This document shows positions 10,801 through 19,602 of a DNA stretch of 64,000 nucleotides, piece by piece. The notes beneath the pieces were generated by a model, which worked only from the letters and a program-made list of their open reading frames with translations, made no database searches and was not told where the DNA came from. The stretch's first letter is position 1, and the number at the start of each line of letters is the position of its first letter. Origin of the DNA: Treponema putidum (GTDB lineage Bacteria; Spirochaetota; Spirochaetia; Treponematales; Treponemataceae); NCBI RefSeq assembly GCF_000755145.1, contig NZ_CP009228.1, positions 927,827 to 991,826 of the forward strand. The letters are read 5' to 3'. The position numbers were made by a program, and so were the translations under genes.

Positions 10801-13800
10801 CGAGGTGGTGGAAGTCGGTGTTGTTTTGTGTACCTATAGCCCCTGCTGCCGTATTGCCTGTAATCTTGTGGTTGACATCATTCGTCAGAGTTACCGTATA
10901 TCCGGGAGCTGTTGTTGCGTCAAAGGTTCCGTTGTTGGTAAAATTACCCTGAATCGTAATATCCGAGGCGAGTTTTACGCTTGCATTGGTATTTATTACA
11001 AGACTCTTTATTTTTGAATCGGATGAATTTGTGGAAAGCTGCCGGTTTCCCGTACCGTTAAAGATAAGATCTCCCTCAGTTTGAACAAATTTTGCGGCGT
11101 CCAAATTACCGGTAAGAGTTATTGTTCCTTTTTTGGATGTCCAGCTTCCTCCTAATAAAACAGTAACCGTTTGCGCGTTAACAGTCGAGTTACTTGTCCA
11201 ATCTCCGTTTACAGTGATGTTTGCAGCGGTAACCGCCGTCAAGTTGGCGGGAGTGTCTTTCATTGTTTTTAGAGAAGCTGTTTTAAAACTGAGATTGATT
11301 CCTGTTGCAGTAATACTGCCCTTGTAATGTTGCGCTCCGGTTCCCGTATCTATTTCAAATATTGTAGGCGGTGTAGTATGAGTAACTTTAAATGTACCTT
11401 CAACGGTAAGAGGGGCTCCTCCCGTTACTAATTTATCCCTATTTTGGACTTGCAATTTATAATAAGTTCCGCCCCAGATATTGGCTGTTGAATTATCATA
11501 GTATACAACAGTTGAAGTGTTTTGAAGAGTAATTTTATCGGCAGGAGAGGCGGCTGCAAACCAATTTGTTTGGTCAGCCGTACCTTTTAGCTTTAGCATT
11601 CCATGAACGGTAAGCGGACTTCGTCCAGAGTTATCACTTATAACAAATCCGGCTATGTTCAAACTTGCGTTACTCTGCACGGTAACGGTGTTTGCTTCCG
11701 CATTAGTGCTAAGCAGGGGATAGTGGTGAGCGGATTCCGTTTTTTGCGGAATGGTTACATCCGTATTTTTTCCCGGAATCGCAAGAGCCGGCTCCCAGTT
11801 TCTTCTATTGTTCCAATTACTGTCAACAGAGCCTTTCCAAGTTAAAGTTCCATTATAATTCGTAAAAATCCAGTTTTCGGGTTTACCGGCTTGTATATCG
11901 GTATCCGAACCATCAGGCAGACTGTCTTCTGCCGTATAGGTACCGCCTGTAATTGGTATATTGGTTCTGACTTTGAGATATTGACCATGTGCTGAATTGG
12001 CTGTGGTAAGTGCAATGCTAGAGTTGGTTGAGATGCCCTCGATAGTGAGCTTATCCGTACTTGTTCCTGTAAGGGTTAAATTCCCCAATACCGATATTTT
12101 TTTGTCTATAGTAAGCGTTTTCCCGCCTGCACCTGTAAGACTTAGATTGCGGAATGTTGTATTGCTTGCAGTGCCGGTGCCTGTAATCGTTACGGTGCCA
12201 CCTGGCGGAGGGTTAAGGGTTACGGTTGTGCCGGAGTCGGCAGTAAATTTTCCCAAATTTCCATTTTTTTCCGTATAGTAAATTTTTTCGGTAACGGTAA
12301 TATCTCTTTTTAAAGCTAAATGTGCATCGCCCAGTATCTCTATTTCGGAAAAAGTCATCGTTCCGGAACTTCCTGTGCCTTTGGTTATTTCTAAACCATG
12401 GTTTCCACCACGGAAGGTTACTTTGTTGGCTCCGGCAGTAAAGGTTCCGTTACTTGTAAAAGTACCGCCTACGGTTATAGGTTTATTAAGGGTTAAAGAA
12501 CCTGTACTCGGAATGGTTATATCGGTAAAGTTTATATTGTGATTAATTGAATTAGTATTTGCAGTACCGCTGAACACAAAGTTTGAAAAATGAGGAATAA
12601 AAATTCCGTCCTGTCCGTTTACAAAGGAGTTTTTAATATCTATTTGAACGAATTTATTATGCTCATTATTATTAATACCGGAAAGAACTACTTTAAGGGT
12701 TGCACTATCTGCAATTTTAAGGATGTGGAACTTATTTTCAGGCATAGGGGAAGGGCTCGCCTGGGTTCGTGTTATTTTAGCATTGGTACCTGTAAAGGTT
12801 ACCGTTTTGCTATTTGTTTGTGCATCAAAGATACCGTCGTTTGTTAAGGTGCCGCTTATTTCGAGACTATCATTATTAAGCGTTACGGTTTTGCCGCTTT
12901 CTATGTTAAGATTTGCAAAAGATACGCCATTGCCGCTTATTGTTGAAGCGGCGGACACGGGGGCTGATCCTTTGACAAAGCTTACGGTTTTGCTGTTGAC
13001 GGTAAAGCCTCCGCTGTTGCTAAAATCTTTCTTAATTTTTATATCCTGATTCAGGGTTAACGAAGCGGAAGATGCTATTTCAATATCGTAAAATTCGGTA
13101 ACCTGCCCCGGATTTACAGATCCTATCGATGCTGCTCCGGTAAAGCTAACTTTTTTATCATTATGAGTAAAGGTACCCTTGTTTAAGAAGGTTCCTTTTA
13201 CCTCAATCTCCGAGCCGAGTTTTACCTTTGCTCCGGTATCGATTGTAAGATGATTGATCTTTTTATCGCCTGCACCGGTAACCTTAAGCTCCTGCTCAGG
13301 CGTTCCCGTACCGTTAAAAGTGAGAGTTCCGGCTGTTTGATTAAATTGAACGGCGATAAGGTTTCCTTTAAGAGTTACGTTTCCAGCGGCTGTCCAGTCA
13401 TTTGCTGTAATGGAACCGTTTGCGGTAATATTATCTAAAGAAGTCCATTTTCGTTGTGTATTAATAATATTTGCTTGAATCTTTTCCGATGAAGTCCACT
13501 CCCCTCCTGTGTTGGAAATTACGTTGATATTTCCATATCCATAAATATCTTTTTTTGTTTCTATTTTACCGTTTCCTGAAAAGTCGACTGTATTTCCATT
13601 AGTCATAAGGAATGATTCAAAAACCGTACCGCCTGCATTAGTAGAACTAAAGGTTGTTGATTTATTCAGGGTTACCATTTTCGTATAGGACTGCGAATCT
13701 GCATTAATGATAAAACTGCCTGTGGTATCAACGGTAAAATATTCATTTACTTTCAGATCTCCCGTTGTAAAGCTTGTTTTCCCTCCGCTTACTTTCAGGT

Positions 13801-16800
13801 TTTGATAGGGGCCGGCCCAAATGTCCGATGCGGCAGGAGAGGCACCGTAATACTCAACGGTTGAACTGTCACTAAAAGAAATTATTGCGTTTTCAAACCA
13901 TTCTTTCTGTCCTTTCGGGTCGGATGCAGACGATGTTCCCGTCATTTTGAGAGTGCCGTTGTTTGTAAGCGGTGTAAAATCGTTAGATCCCGTTCCTTTT
14001 TTTATAATTTGCCCGCCTAAGTCAAGTTCCGCTCCCGAATTCACCGTAACGGATTTAGCCTGTGCACCGGCTGCTGTAAGTTTGGGATAGTGAGCAGCTG
14101 CCTCTTTTTGAGGAATTGTTACATCAGAGTTTACTCCGGGTATTCCGCATGGCTGCCAGTTTTGCCATCCATTCCAGTTACTCGAATGAGTTCCCTTCCA
14201 AGTCATAGGTCCGGCATAGCCACTAAAAATCCAGTTTTTAGGATTACCATCGGAAATAAGAAAACCGGAAACTTCGTGAGCCTTGCTTTCCGTTACGGTA
14301 TAAGTTTTACCGCCGCTTTCCGGAATCATCGGTACATTTGTGTGTACTTTAAGCCATTTACCATTACCCGTTTGATCTGCAGAAAGCTCAATACCGGGAC
14401 TATTGGTACCGCCTGCTATGGTAAGCAGTTGTGCATCGGCGGCCCCCGATCCTTGCAAGGTTAAGTTCCCGTTGACGCTAATCTTTCCGTTTATCGTGAG
14501 CGTTTTCCCACCCGCACCTGTAAGACTCAAGTGATGAAACTTTGTATTGCTTGCAGTGCCGGTGCCCGTAATCGTTACAGTATTGCCGGACGGGGCAAGG
14601 GTTACGGTATTGGTACCCGGAGTAAAGGTGCCGCCATTTGTGAAATTACCGCCGAAGGTTATGTTTTTACCGTTTGCATTAAACGTTGCTCCGCTGCTAT
14701 TTATAAAGGCTCCGCCGACTGTTATATCTTTATTAAGGGTTACACTCTTACCGCTTGCTACGCTCAAGTTGTTAAAGCTTATCGCACCTGTTCCGCTTAA
14801 TGTCGAGGTTCCGTTAAAGGTTACGGTATTGGTACCCGGAGTAAAGGTGCCGCCATTTGTGAAATTACCGCCGAAGGTTATGTTTTTACCGTTTGCATTA
14901 AACGTTGCTCCGCTGCTATTTATAAAGGCTCCGCCGACTGCTATATCTTTATTAAGGGTTACGCTCTTACTGCTTGCAACGGTCAGGTTGTAAAAGCTTA
15001 TCGTACCTGTTCCGTCTATAGTTGAAGAACCGTTAAAGATGAAGGTTCCTGTCGCTTGAGCGAAAGAAGCAGAAGCAACGGTAAAGTCTTTGTTTACGGT
15101 TATAGACAAAGCTCTAAGATTTTGTCTTGTACCGCTTACTTTCAGATTTTCGTATGGGCCTGCCCAGACGTTTGCATTGGAAGGGGGGGCATCGTAATAT
15201 TCAACAGTGGATGTGTTTCCGAGTGTTATGTTATCGTTATTTCCCGCACTAAACCAGCTCAACTGATCTCCGCTTCCCGTCATTTTAATAGTACCATTAT
15301 TGGTAAGCTTTGCTGTAGGGGGGCCTTTTTTTATAGTATAATGAGTCAAGTCAAGTTCCGCTCCCGAATTCACCGTAACGGATTCGGCAGATACGTTCGC
15401 TGTAAGTTTGGGATAACGGCTTGTTGTCTGAATGGTAACGGGTGTATGGATACCGGGGATTCCATTTGGAGACCAGTTTGCGTAATCGTTCCAGTTTTGT
15501 GTTGAATTTCCTCCTGTCCACGTCATATTAATAAGGCAATCTTCAAATATCCAATTAGCAGACGGGGTTCCTTGAGGTTTGCTCTGGACTACAGTATATG
15601 TTCCTCCGGCTATTGGAATACCGGCTTCTACCGTTAAATATTTTCCTTTGGGAGGGGTGCCTGTTATAGGCGTGGGAGGAGTGTAAAAGTTAATCTCTCC
15701 GGCACTTTCCGGAGATACCGTAAGAGGATCTTTACTTGGAGGAGAAGCAGTACCTCCTTCTAGTTCAAGACCTTTTTCCGCTACTGAGATTTTGTTTTTT
15801 ATTTTAAGCGTTTTATTTCCGCCGTTTATCAGCTTAAGTTTATAAAATTTAGTGTCGGTCGCATTGCCGGTGCCTGTAATTGTTACGGTATTGCCGGAGG
15901 GTATAAGTTTAACCGTAGATGTTTTTGGTTCAAAGGTTCCGTCAGTATTATCAAATTCTTCTGTAACAGTTATTTCTGTACCGCTTCCTGCATTAAAGGT
16001 TCCCTTATATATATTTTTAAAAACTTTAATTTTTATTTTTTTGCCATCCGCAAGTGTTACCTTGTTGTAAGGCGGCGGCGCAGGCAATTCTCTTTTATCT
16101 ATTGCCAACGTTGAAAATTCCGTTTCGGTTGCGGTGCCTGTAATTTTGGATCCGAATCCGACAAAGGTTACCGCTTTGCTGTTGTGAGTAAAACTTCCGT
16201 TATTTGTAAACGTCCCTGCAACTTTAATATTGCTCCCAAGTTGTAACCCTGCACTGCCCGCTATCGTCAGGTTCCAAAACGTTGGTTCCGAATTAACAGG
16301 AGCAGTTATTGTTGAAGTCAAATTGGTAAAAGTAACGGTTGTATAATCGTTTGCATAAAAACCGCCGTTTTTTGTAAATGTGCCGGCAATCTTAATATTT
16401 TTTTCAAGTTTTAACTTTGCAGGGTTTGCAGCTACCGTCAGATTCCCAAACAGCGGTTCCGAACCGCCTGTACCTGTTATTTTGGAGCTGCTGCCGTTAA
16501 AGGTTACAGTGGTGTTAGGCCCTGCACTAAATGTTCCTCCGTTATGTGTGAAATTGCCGGAAAGGGTTAGGCTTGTGTTTCCTGTTATGTTAAGAGAACC
16601 TGAATTAATTTTAAGTGAATTTAAATTTATAGGTATGAAAGTGTTAAGGGCAGGCGCGTGTCCGTTAGAAGTTATAATCGCAGTATCGGAAGAAGTAGAG
16701 GGATATCCCGGATGGCCGGGAGGAAGCGTTCCCGAAAGTGTCCAGTTGCTTGAAGCATTCCAGGCTGAGCTATTGCTTCCGTTCCATGTAAAATCTGCAG

Positions 16801-16867
16801 CAAATCCCGCCGCCATCACAAAAAGAGTATATATCAGTGTAAATATAATTTTCTGTATTTTCTTCAT
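7868..16867 (-). CDS. giant repetitive secreted/surface protein (2999 aa)
   Basis: A 2999-residue exported protein. ATG 16867 gives a clean signal peptide (MKKIQKIIFTLIYTLFVMAA, then GFAADFTW); an upstream in-frame start would add 27 non-signal residues. The body has about five modules, each opening with a W-x-G...NW-N...NW-x-P motif (near 16.79, 15.53, 14.21, 11.85 and 10.48 kb on the plus scale). The later modules follow an NWIF segment. Modules are filled with 60-75-residue Thr/Asn/Gly-rich repeats around TLNKDITVGGAF and GNTVTITGTGTAS, which suggests a beta-helix or beta-solenoid. The last ~70 residues resemble a FlgD-type Ig domain (LWDGRNNGGNPVASGMYFVRI) ending in KILIIK. It is probably an adhesin or sheath-associated protein; the ligand and secretion route are unknown. 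No Shine-Dalgarno is seen, and TATAAT ends 9 bases before the ATG. Confidence 0.85.
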   Translation of the reverse strand: MKKIQKIIFTLIYTLFVMAAGFAADFTWNGSNSSAWNASSNWTLSGTLPPGHPGYPSTSSDTAIITSNGHAPALNTFIPINLNSLKINSGSLNITGNTSLTLSGNFTHNGGTFSAGPNTTVTFNGSSSKITGTGGSEPLFGNLTVAANPAKLKLEKNIKIAGTFTKNGGFYANDYTTVTFTNLTSTITAPVNSEPTFWNLTIAGSAGLQLGSNIKVAGTFTNNGSFTHNSKAVTFVGFGSKITGTATETEFSTLAIDKRELPAPPPYNKVTLADGKKIKIKVFKNIYKGTFNAGSGTEITVTEEFDNTDGTFEPKTSTVKLIPSGNTVTITGTGNATDTKFYKLKLINGGNKTLKIKNKISVAEKGLELEGGTASPPSKDPLTVSPESAGEINFYTPPTPITGTPPKGKYLTVEAGIPIAGGTYTVVQSKPQGTPSANWIFEDCLINMTWTGGNSTQNWNDYANWSPNGIPGIHTPVTIQTTSRYPKLTANVSAESVTVNSGAELDLTHYTIKKGPPTAKLTNNGTIKMTGSGDQLSWFSAGNNDNITLGNTSTVEYYDAPPSNANVWAGPYENLKVSGTRQNLRALSITVNKDFTVASASFAQATGTFIFNGSSTIDGTGTISFYNLTVASSKSVTLNKDIAVGGAFINSSGATFNANGKNITFGGNFTNGGTFTPGTNTVTFNGTSTLSGTGAISFNNLSVASGKSVTLNKDITVGGAFINSSGATFNANGKNITFGGNFTNGGTFTPGTNTVTLAPSGNTVTITGTGTASNTKFHHLSLTGAGGKTLTINGKISVNGNLTLQGSGAADAQLLTIAGGTNSPGIELSADQTGNGKWLKVHTNVPMIPESGGKTYTVTESKAHEVSGFLISDGNPKNWIFSGYAGPMTWKGTHSSNWNGWQNWQPCGIPGVNSDVTIPQKEAAAHYPKLTAAGAQAKSVTVNSGAELDLGGQIIKKGTGSNDFTPLTNNGTLKMTGTSSASDPKGQKEWFENAIISFSDSSTVEYYGASPAASDIWAGPYQNLKVSGGKTSFTTGDLKVNEYFTVDTTGSFIINADSQSYTKMVTLNKSTTFSSTNAGGTVFESFLMTNGNTVDFSGNGKIETKKDIYGYGNINVISNTGGEWTSSEKIQANIINTQRKWTSLDNITANGSITANDWTAAGNVTLKGNLIAVQFNQTAGTLTFNGTGTPEQELKVTGAGDKKINHLTIDTGAKVKLGSEIEVKGTFLNKGTFTHNDKKVSFTGAASIGSVNPGQVTEFYDIEIASSASLTLNQDIKIKKDFSNSGGFTVNSKTVSFVKGSAPVSAASTISGNGVSFANLNIESGKTVTLNNDSLEISGTLTNDGIFDAQTNSKTVTFTGTNAKITRTQASPSPMPENKFHILKIADSATLKVVLSGINNNEHNKFVQIDIKNSFVNGQDGIFIPHFSNFVFSGTANTNSINHNINFTDITIPSTGSLTLNKPITVGGTFTSNGTFTAGANKVTFRGGNHGLEITKGTGSSGTMTFSEIEILGDAHLALKRDITVTEKIYYTEKNGNLGKFTADSGTTVTLNPPPGGTVTITGTGTASNTTFRNLSLTGAGGKTLTIDKKISVLGNLTLTGTSTDKLTIEGISTNSSIALTTANSAHGQYLKVRTNIPITGGTYTAEDSLPDGSDTDIQAGKPENWIFTNYNGTLTWKGSVDSNWNNRRNWEPALAIPGKNTDVTIPQKTESAHHYPLLSTNAEANTVTVQSNASLNIAGFVISDNSGRSPLTVHGMLKLKGTADQTNWFAAASPADKITLQNTSTVVYYDNSTANIWGGTYYKLQVQNRDKLVTGGAPLTVEGTFKVTHTTPPTIFEIDTGTGAQHYKGSITATGINLSFKTASLKTMKDTPANLTAVTAANITVNGDWTSNSTVNAQTVTVLLGGSWTSKKGTITLTGNLDAAKFVQTEGDLIFNGTGNRQLSTNSSDSKIKSLVINTNASVKLASDITIQGNFTNNGTFDATTAPGYTVTLTNDVNHKITGNTAAGAIGTQNNTDFHHLVCINAGGKQIQFNKKISVHGNLTLQGSNINNLLNISGTDNDAEIYVESNQGTASGYECKWLGVAENLPIKSLTSSTYTCTTDESKPTGNINSIIAGKPENWIFTNVYELRWTGEANDNNWNNPNNWRPRTSHAPKPTQFATVRAVAAGNHPILGSGDYYAKKVEVVGTATLDLADKLIYSNTAKTATAELTAKGTLRLKGTDDQKTWFEHSNPLNRMTITQNSTVEYYSAPTTIKLWGGGTDGYNKLILNNIGTCETENSNLKVNGELSVEGSNVTINSGNATQTYNGVINATGKDVTLEGSTITTKDNITANKIKVLGDWNSTSGTITASTNIEAAKWTSADGVITQAENNITVTGAWDSKGSTITANNIEAKKNWDSSGNVTSNGNIKVDNGYLWKPTAGDIKLKGNLTAGKFNQTGGTLTFNSTGIPEQELKFTGAGDKNIFNLTIDPGAKVKLGSEIEVKGTFLNNGTFNTGTGNTITFKGVSFTNNGTFTAGATNTVTLNPTGNTVTITGTGTASNTKFSNLECTTSTTSKTLNISGKISVTGDLILSGANGEPLTINGSNSAEIHLSNSHGLTSGTAKGNFLMIYTGKVRIQPTGKYYVVKDSKDDSGSTISKNGWIFVKPNLRIVNSFAKPNDNHIYLLFDDNSLSTEEFDSLKALNHSLQITDGVTTYTSNLQTVHKEPSSYIPSGHSLWKIQLDGTQKFNPDDILKSTYQVSLNYFGTLKHKAHISDIGIDMVKPLTASNSIVLRNFNAGDNDPALPTLDVRVLAEKAPSSSNVILHFFSKNSAEHKFWHPDTIPSPPGSFANPQAGTTNYSPTLNGNLITSIIPSTDPSLKEGKVGQFMYVYNNWLPCARLRNPNDILSFDVWNFKIVGVRMQKGGVSIFDNVVNPHKGQSATIAAHLKKSGMLTIQIMTLDGNIVRTLTRSHHNAGDHFYLWDGRNNGGNPVASGMYFVRIAGPDIDEVRKILIIK
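14602..15039. repeat. 219-bp tandem duplication within the giant gene
   Basis: The unit at 14602-14820 is repeated at 14821-15039. The first ~130 bp are almost identical and the rest are slightly diverged. The unit is 73 codons, so the duplication is in frame. It encodes two copies of a segment around GAISFNNLSVASGKSVTL and FGGNFTNGGTFTPGTNTV. The high identity points to recent expansion by unequal recombination. Confidence 0.85.
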
Positions 16868-16968
16868 AACACTATAATTATACATCTTTTTTTGTGAAAA
16901 ATCCAGTCGGATATGGAGAAATTTGAGAAAGATATGGTGTTTAGTCAAAGAGAGGGTTCTACCCCTGA

Positions 16969-17196
16969 TTATAGAGCTTCGATTTCTTCCCTGCTTAAGC
17001 CTGTACCTTCGGCTATTTTAGTAATATCAACTCCGAGTTTTTTAAATGCTGCCGCAGTTTCAAGCTTGGTTTGGTAAGAGCCTTGTTCAACTCCTCGTTC
17101 AATTCCTCGTTCAATCCCTTCAGCAAAGGCTATTTCACGCTCTTCTGCACGCTGTACAGCTATATCGGTTTCATAATCATATTCGGCTAGTAACAT
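16969..17196 (-). pseudogene. C-terminal remnant of a Rpn/PD-(D/E)XK transposase-like gene
   Basis: Seventy-five codons reading MLLAEYDYETDIAVQRAEER, then GIERGIERGVEQG repeats and a helix ending LSREEIEAL. This is the tail typical of spirochaete Rpn-family or PD-(D/E)XK transposase-like proteins. The same frame stays open upstream of the ATG and reads INGKIDARIFAKEVLN, which looks like continuing protein sequence, so the gene has lost its N-terminal catalytic part. RBS-like AGAGG before the ATG may be fortuitous. It lies between the giant gene and pepA, whose promoter region it overlaps. Confidence 0.55.
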
Positions 17197-17312
17197 ATTT
17201 AATACCTCTCTTTTGCAAATATGCGAGCATCTATCTTGCCGTTAATCGATAAAATATGTATACTCTCATTGTAAAGTAACAGTAACTTTAAACTAATATT
17301 TTTGGAGGAATT

Positions 17313-18743
17313 ATGAAATTTAATATTGCAAAACAAGGCGGTATAGTTGCTCAGTTGGTTTTTGAGGACAAAATAGATGGCAGCTATCTTAATTATTTAA
17401 AAGAAAAAGAATTATTTTCCGGAAAGGCAGAAGAGGTTTATTATAATCTTGATGCCGATCTTAAAGCCAGAATTTTTATAGGGCTCGGCAAAGAAGAAAA
17501 AATTGATTTGGAGGTTTTACGGAAATCTTTTTTTAAGGCAGCGTCCGAACTTTTAAAGAACAAGATTACAGAGGTTGAACTCAATATTCCCAAACTTAAT
17601 AACTTATGCACTTACAAAACAGCATCGGCTATTGCTGAGGGAATGCTTCATGCGACCTATCAATATGACAAATTCAAGAGCGACCGCAAAGAATTAACCG
17701 AAATTACGGTCAATTATAATCCTGAAAAAGGAAAGGAAGAAAGAGCTCAAAAAGGCGTCAATGAAGCCGTTAAACTTATGGAAGCGGTTTTTTTAACAAG
17801 GGACTTAGTAAACCAGCCGGCAAATATTATCTATCCTGAAACCTTAGCTCAAATTGCTAAGGAAAAACTGGAAGCAAAGGGAGTAAAGGTTACCGTTCAC
17901 GGTAAAAAAGAAATCGAAGCTCTAAAAATGGAGGCATTCCTTAGCGTAGCCAGAGCGAGCACTAAGGAACCTAAACTAATTGTTATGGAATACTACAATA
18001 ACCCTGACTCCGATGAAAAAATAGCTCTTGTAGGTAAGGGTTTAACCTATGACAGCGGCGGATACGCTATTAAACCTGCAACAAGCATGGTTACCATGTT
18101 TACGGATATGGGAGGCTCGGGTACGGTTATAGGTGCTATGCATGCACTGGCTGACCTAAAAGCTAAGGTAAATGTAGTAGCTGTTGTTGCTTCCTGCGAA
18201 AATATGATTTCAGGCGACGGCTACAGAAACGGAGATATTATCGGCTCAATGAGCGGTAAGACTATCGAAATTATCAATACCGATGCTGAGGGAAGACTTA
18301 CCTTAGCCGATGCCGTTTATTATGCTACCAAGAATTTGGGAGCTACTAAGCTGATTGACCTTGCAACCCTGACAGGAGCCTGTGTATCTGCTTTTGGAGA
18401 ACAGGTAAGCGGAGCGGTTACAAACAATGACGAATTTTTTGCAGATCTTGTAAAAGCAAATGAAAGAGCCGGCGAAATTGTATGGAAAATGCCCACAATA
18501 GATTATTATAAAAAAATGAATGAATCAAAAGTGGCCGATTTAAAGAACAGCGGAGGAAAATTCGGCGGAATGATGACAGCCGGCCTCTTTGTAGGTTCCT
18601 TCCTTGCAAAAGAAGATATCCCGTGGATACATCTCGATATTGCAGGAACCGCCTATATCACGGAAAATTTCGGCTATTTAAAAGAAAAAGCTACAGGAAC
18701 CCTCGTAAAAAGCCTTTACTATATGTTAAGTAAAGAAGCTTAA
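17313..18743 (+). CDS. pepA: leucyl aminopeptidase (M17 family)
   Basis: A 476-residue cytosol aminopeptidase. The C-terminal catalytic domain shows all M17 signatures: VGKGLTYDSGGY (catalytic Lys and metal-binding Asp, about residue 245), the DMGG segment, and NTDAEGRL (metal Asp and Glu, about residue 322). The N-terminal ~170 residues form the less conserved macro-like domain. ATG 17313 follows GGAGGAATT. It is a manganese/zinc-dependent hexameric exopeptidase for peptide turnover, important in a peptide-fermenting oral spirochaete. It appears monocistronic, with a terminator hairpin 15 bp after the stop. Confidence 0.95.
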   Translation: MKFNIAKQGGIVAQLVFEDKIDGSYLNYLKEKELFSGKAEEVYYNLDADLKARIFIGLGKEEKIDLEVLRKSFFKAASELLKNKITEVELNIPKLNNLCTYKTASAIAEGMLHATYQYDKFKSDRKELTEITVNYNPEKGKEERAQKGVNEAVKLMEAVFLTRDLVNQPANIIYPETLAQIAKEKLEAKGVKVTVHGKKEIEALKMEAFLSVARASTKEPKLIVMEYYNNPDSDEKIALVGKGLTYDSGGYAIKPATSMVTMFTDMGGSGTVIGAMHALADLKAKVNVVAVVASCENMISGDGYRNGDIIGSMSGKTIEIINTDAEGRLTLADAVYYATKNLGATKLIDLATLTGACVSAFGEQVSGAVTNNDEFFADLVKANERAGEIVWKMPTIDYYKKMNESKVADLKNSGGKFGGMMTAGLFVGSFLAKEDIPWIHLDIAGTAYITENFGYLKEKATGTLVKSLYYMLSKEA

Positions 18744-18758
18744 TTAAAGTCAACTTAT

Positions 18759-18797
18759 GCTGTAGGAAAGTATATAACTTTTCTACAGCTATTATTT
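18759..18797. terminator. terminator between pepA and the macro-domain gene
   Basis: The stem GCTGTAGGAAAGT (18759-18771) pairs, with one mismatch, with ACTTTTCTACAGC (18777-18789), and TATTATTTT follows. It lies between two convergent genes, so it may work in both directions. Confidence 0.65.
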
Positions 18798-18807
18798 TAC
18801 TAATAAA

Positions 18808-19323
18808 TTATATCAATCTCTTATAAATCTCCTCATTTTCCTTTCCGAAGCAGACTATAAAAACTTTCATACAATCCTTATGTTCTTTTAAAAACGCGGA
18901 AATCTCGTTTAAGGCTATTTTTGCAGCCTCTTCTTTAGGATAACCGTAAACTCCGGTACTTATACAAGGAAAAGCTATGGACTTACAGCCGTATTCAAAA
19001 GCTAAATTTAAACAAGACTTATAAGAATTTGCTAAAAGTTCAGCTTCTCCGCTTTTTCCGTCCTCATAAATAGGTCCAGGCGTATGAATTACATATTTCG
19101 AAGGAAGTTTATAGCCTTCCGTTATCTTGGCTTCTCCTGTCTTACAGCCCTTTAATTTTCTACATTCTTTTAACAATTCGGGACCCGCAGCAGCATGAAT
19201 AGCCCCGTCAACTCCGCTTCCGCCTAAAAGAGTGGTATTTGCAGCGTTCACGATAGCATCTACTTTTAATTTTGTAATATCGGCATTCATTATTTCTATG
19301 GGTAAAGTACTTGTATTTTCCAT
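18808..19323 (-). CDS. macro domain (O-acetyl-ADP-ribose deacetylase-type) protein
   Basis: A 171-residue single macro domain. It has the ADP-ribose-binding segments [20 protein letters not shown] and [13 protein letters not shown] near the N-terminus, and the phosphate loop [10 protein letters not shown] near residue 122. This is the YmdB/MacroD-like layout, so hydrolysis of O-acetyl-ADP-ribose or ADP-ribosyl-protein is the likely activity. It is convergent with pepA and divergent from dnaN. No ADP-ribosyltransferase partner is visible nearby. Confidence 0.92.
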   Translation of the reverse strand: MENTSTLPIEIMNADITKLKVDAIVNAANTTLLGGSGVDGAIHAAAGPELLKECRKLKGCKTGEAKITEGYKLPSKYVIHTPGPIYEDGKSGEAELLANSYKSCLNLAFEYGCKSIAFPCISTGVYGYPKEEAAKIALNEISAFLKEHKDCMKVFIVCFGKENEEIYKRLI

Positions 19324-19602
19324 AGTTATAAATTATAACATAAAAAATCAAAATAAAACAATATATTTTGAGTGTATAACCTCTGTATTTTTTTTAGAAT
19401 ATATGTTAATATACAATTAAGTTTTGTGGATAACTTTTTTATTGCTGTACAATCAGTAATAAGCTGTTTATAGTTTTACGGACTTATAAATCTTTTAATT
19501 CCATATCCAATATAGAATTAAATAACTTATCAACAAATTCACAGGGCTTACTACTATAACTACTAATTATTATAAAAGATATAATAAACAAGGGAGAAGA
19601 AA
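19324..19602. promoter_or_regulatory. AT-rich region with DnaA boxes upstream of dnaN
   Basis: This 279-bp gap has no gene. It holds one perfect DnaA box, TGTGGATAA (19425-19433), a one-mismatch box TTATCAACA (19527-19535), and long AT-rich stretches. DnaA boxes beside dnaN can be part of an origin or can regulate dnaN; dnaA itself is not in the window. The region ends with GGGAG ahead of the dnaN ATG. Confidence 0.5.

Noticed and set aside
9174-16877. Many plus-strand open frames across the giant gene
   Set aside because: They are antisense shadows of a 9-kb repetitive gene with valine-rich, repeated products and no ribosome sites.
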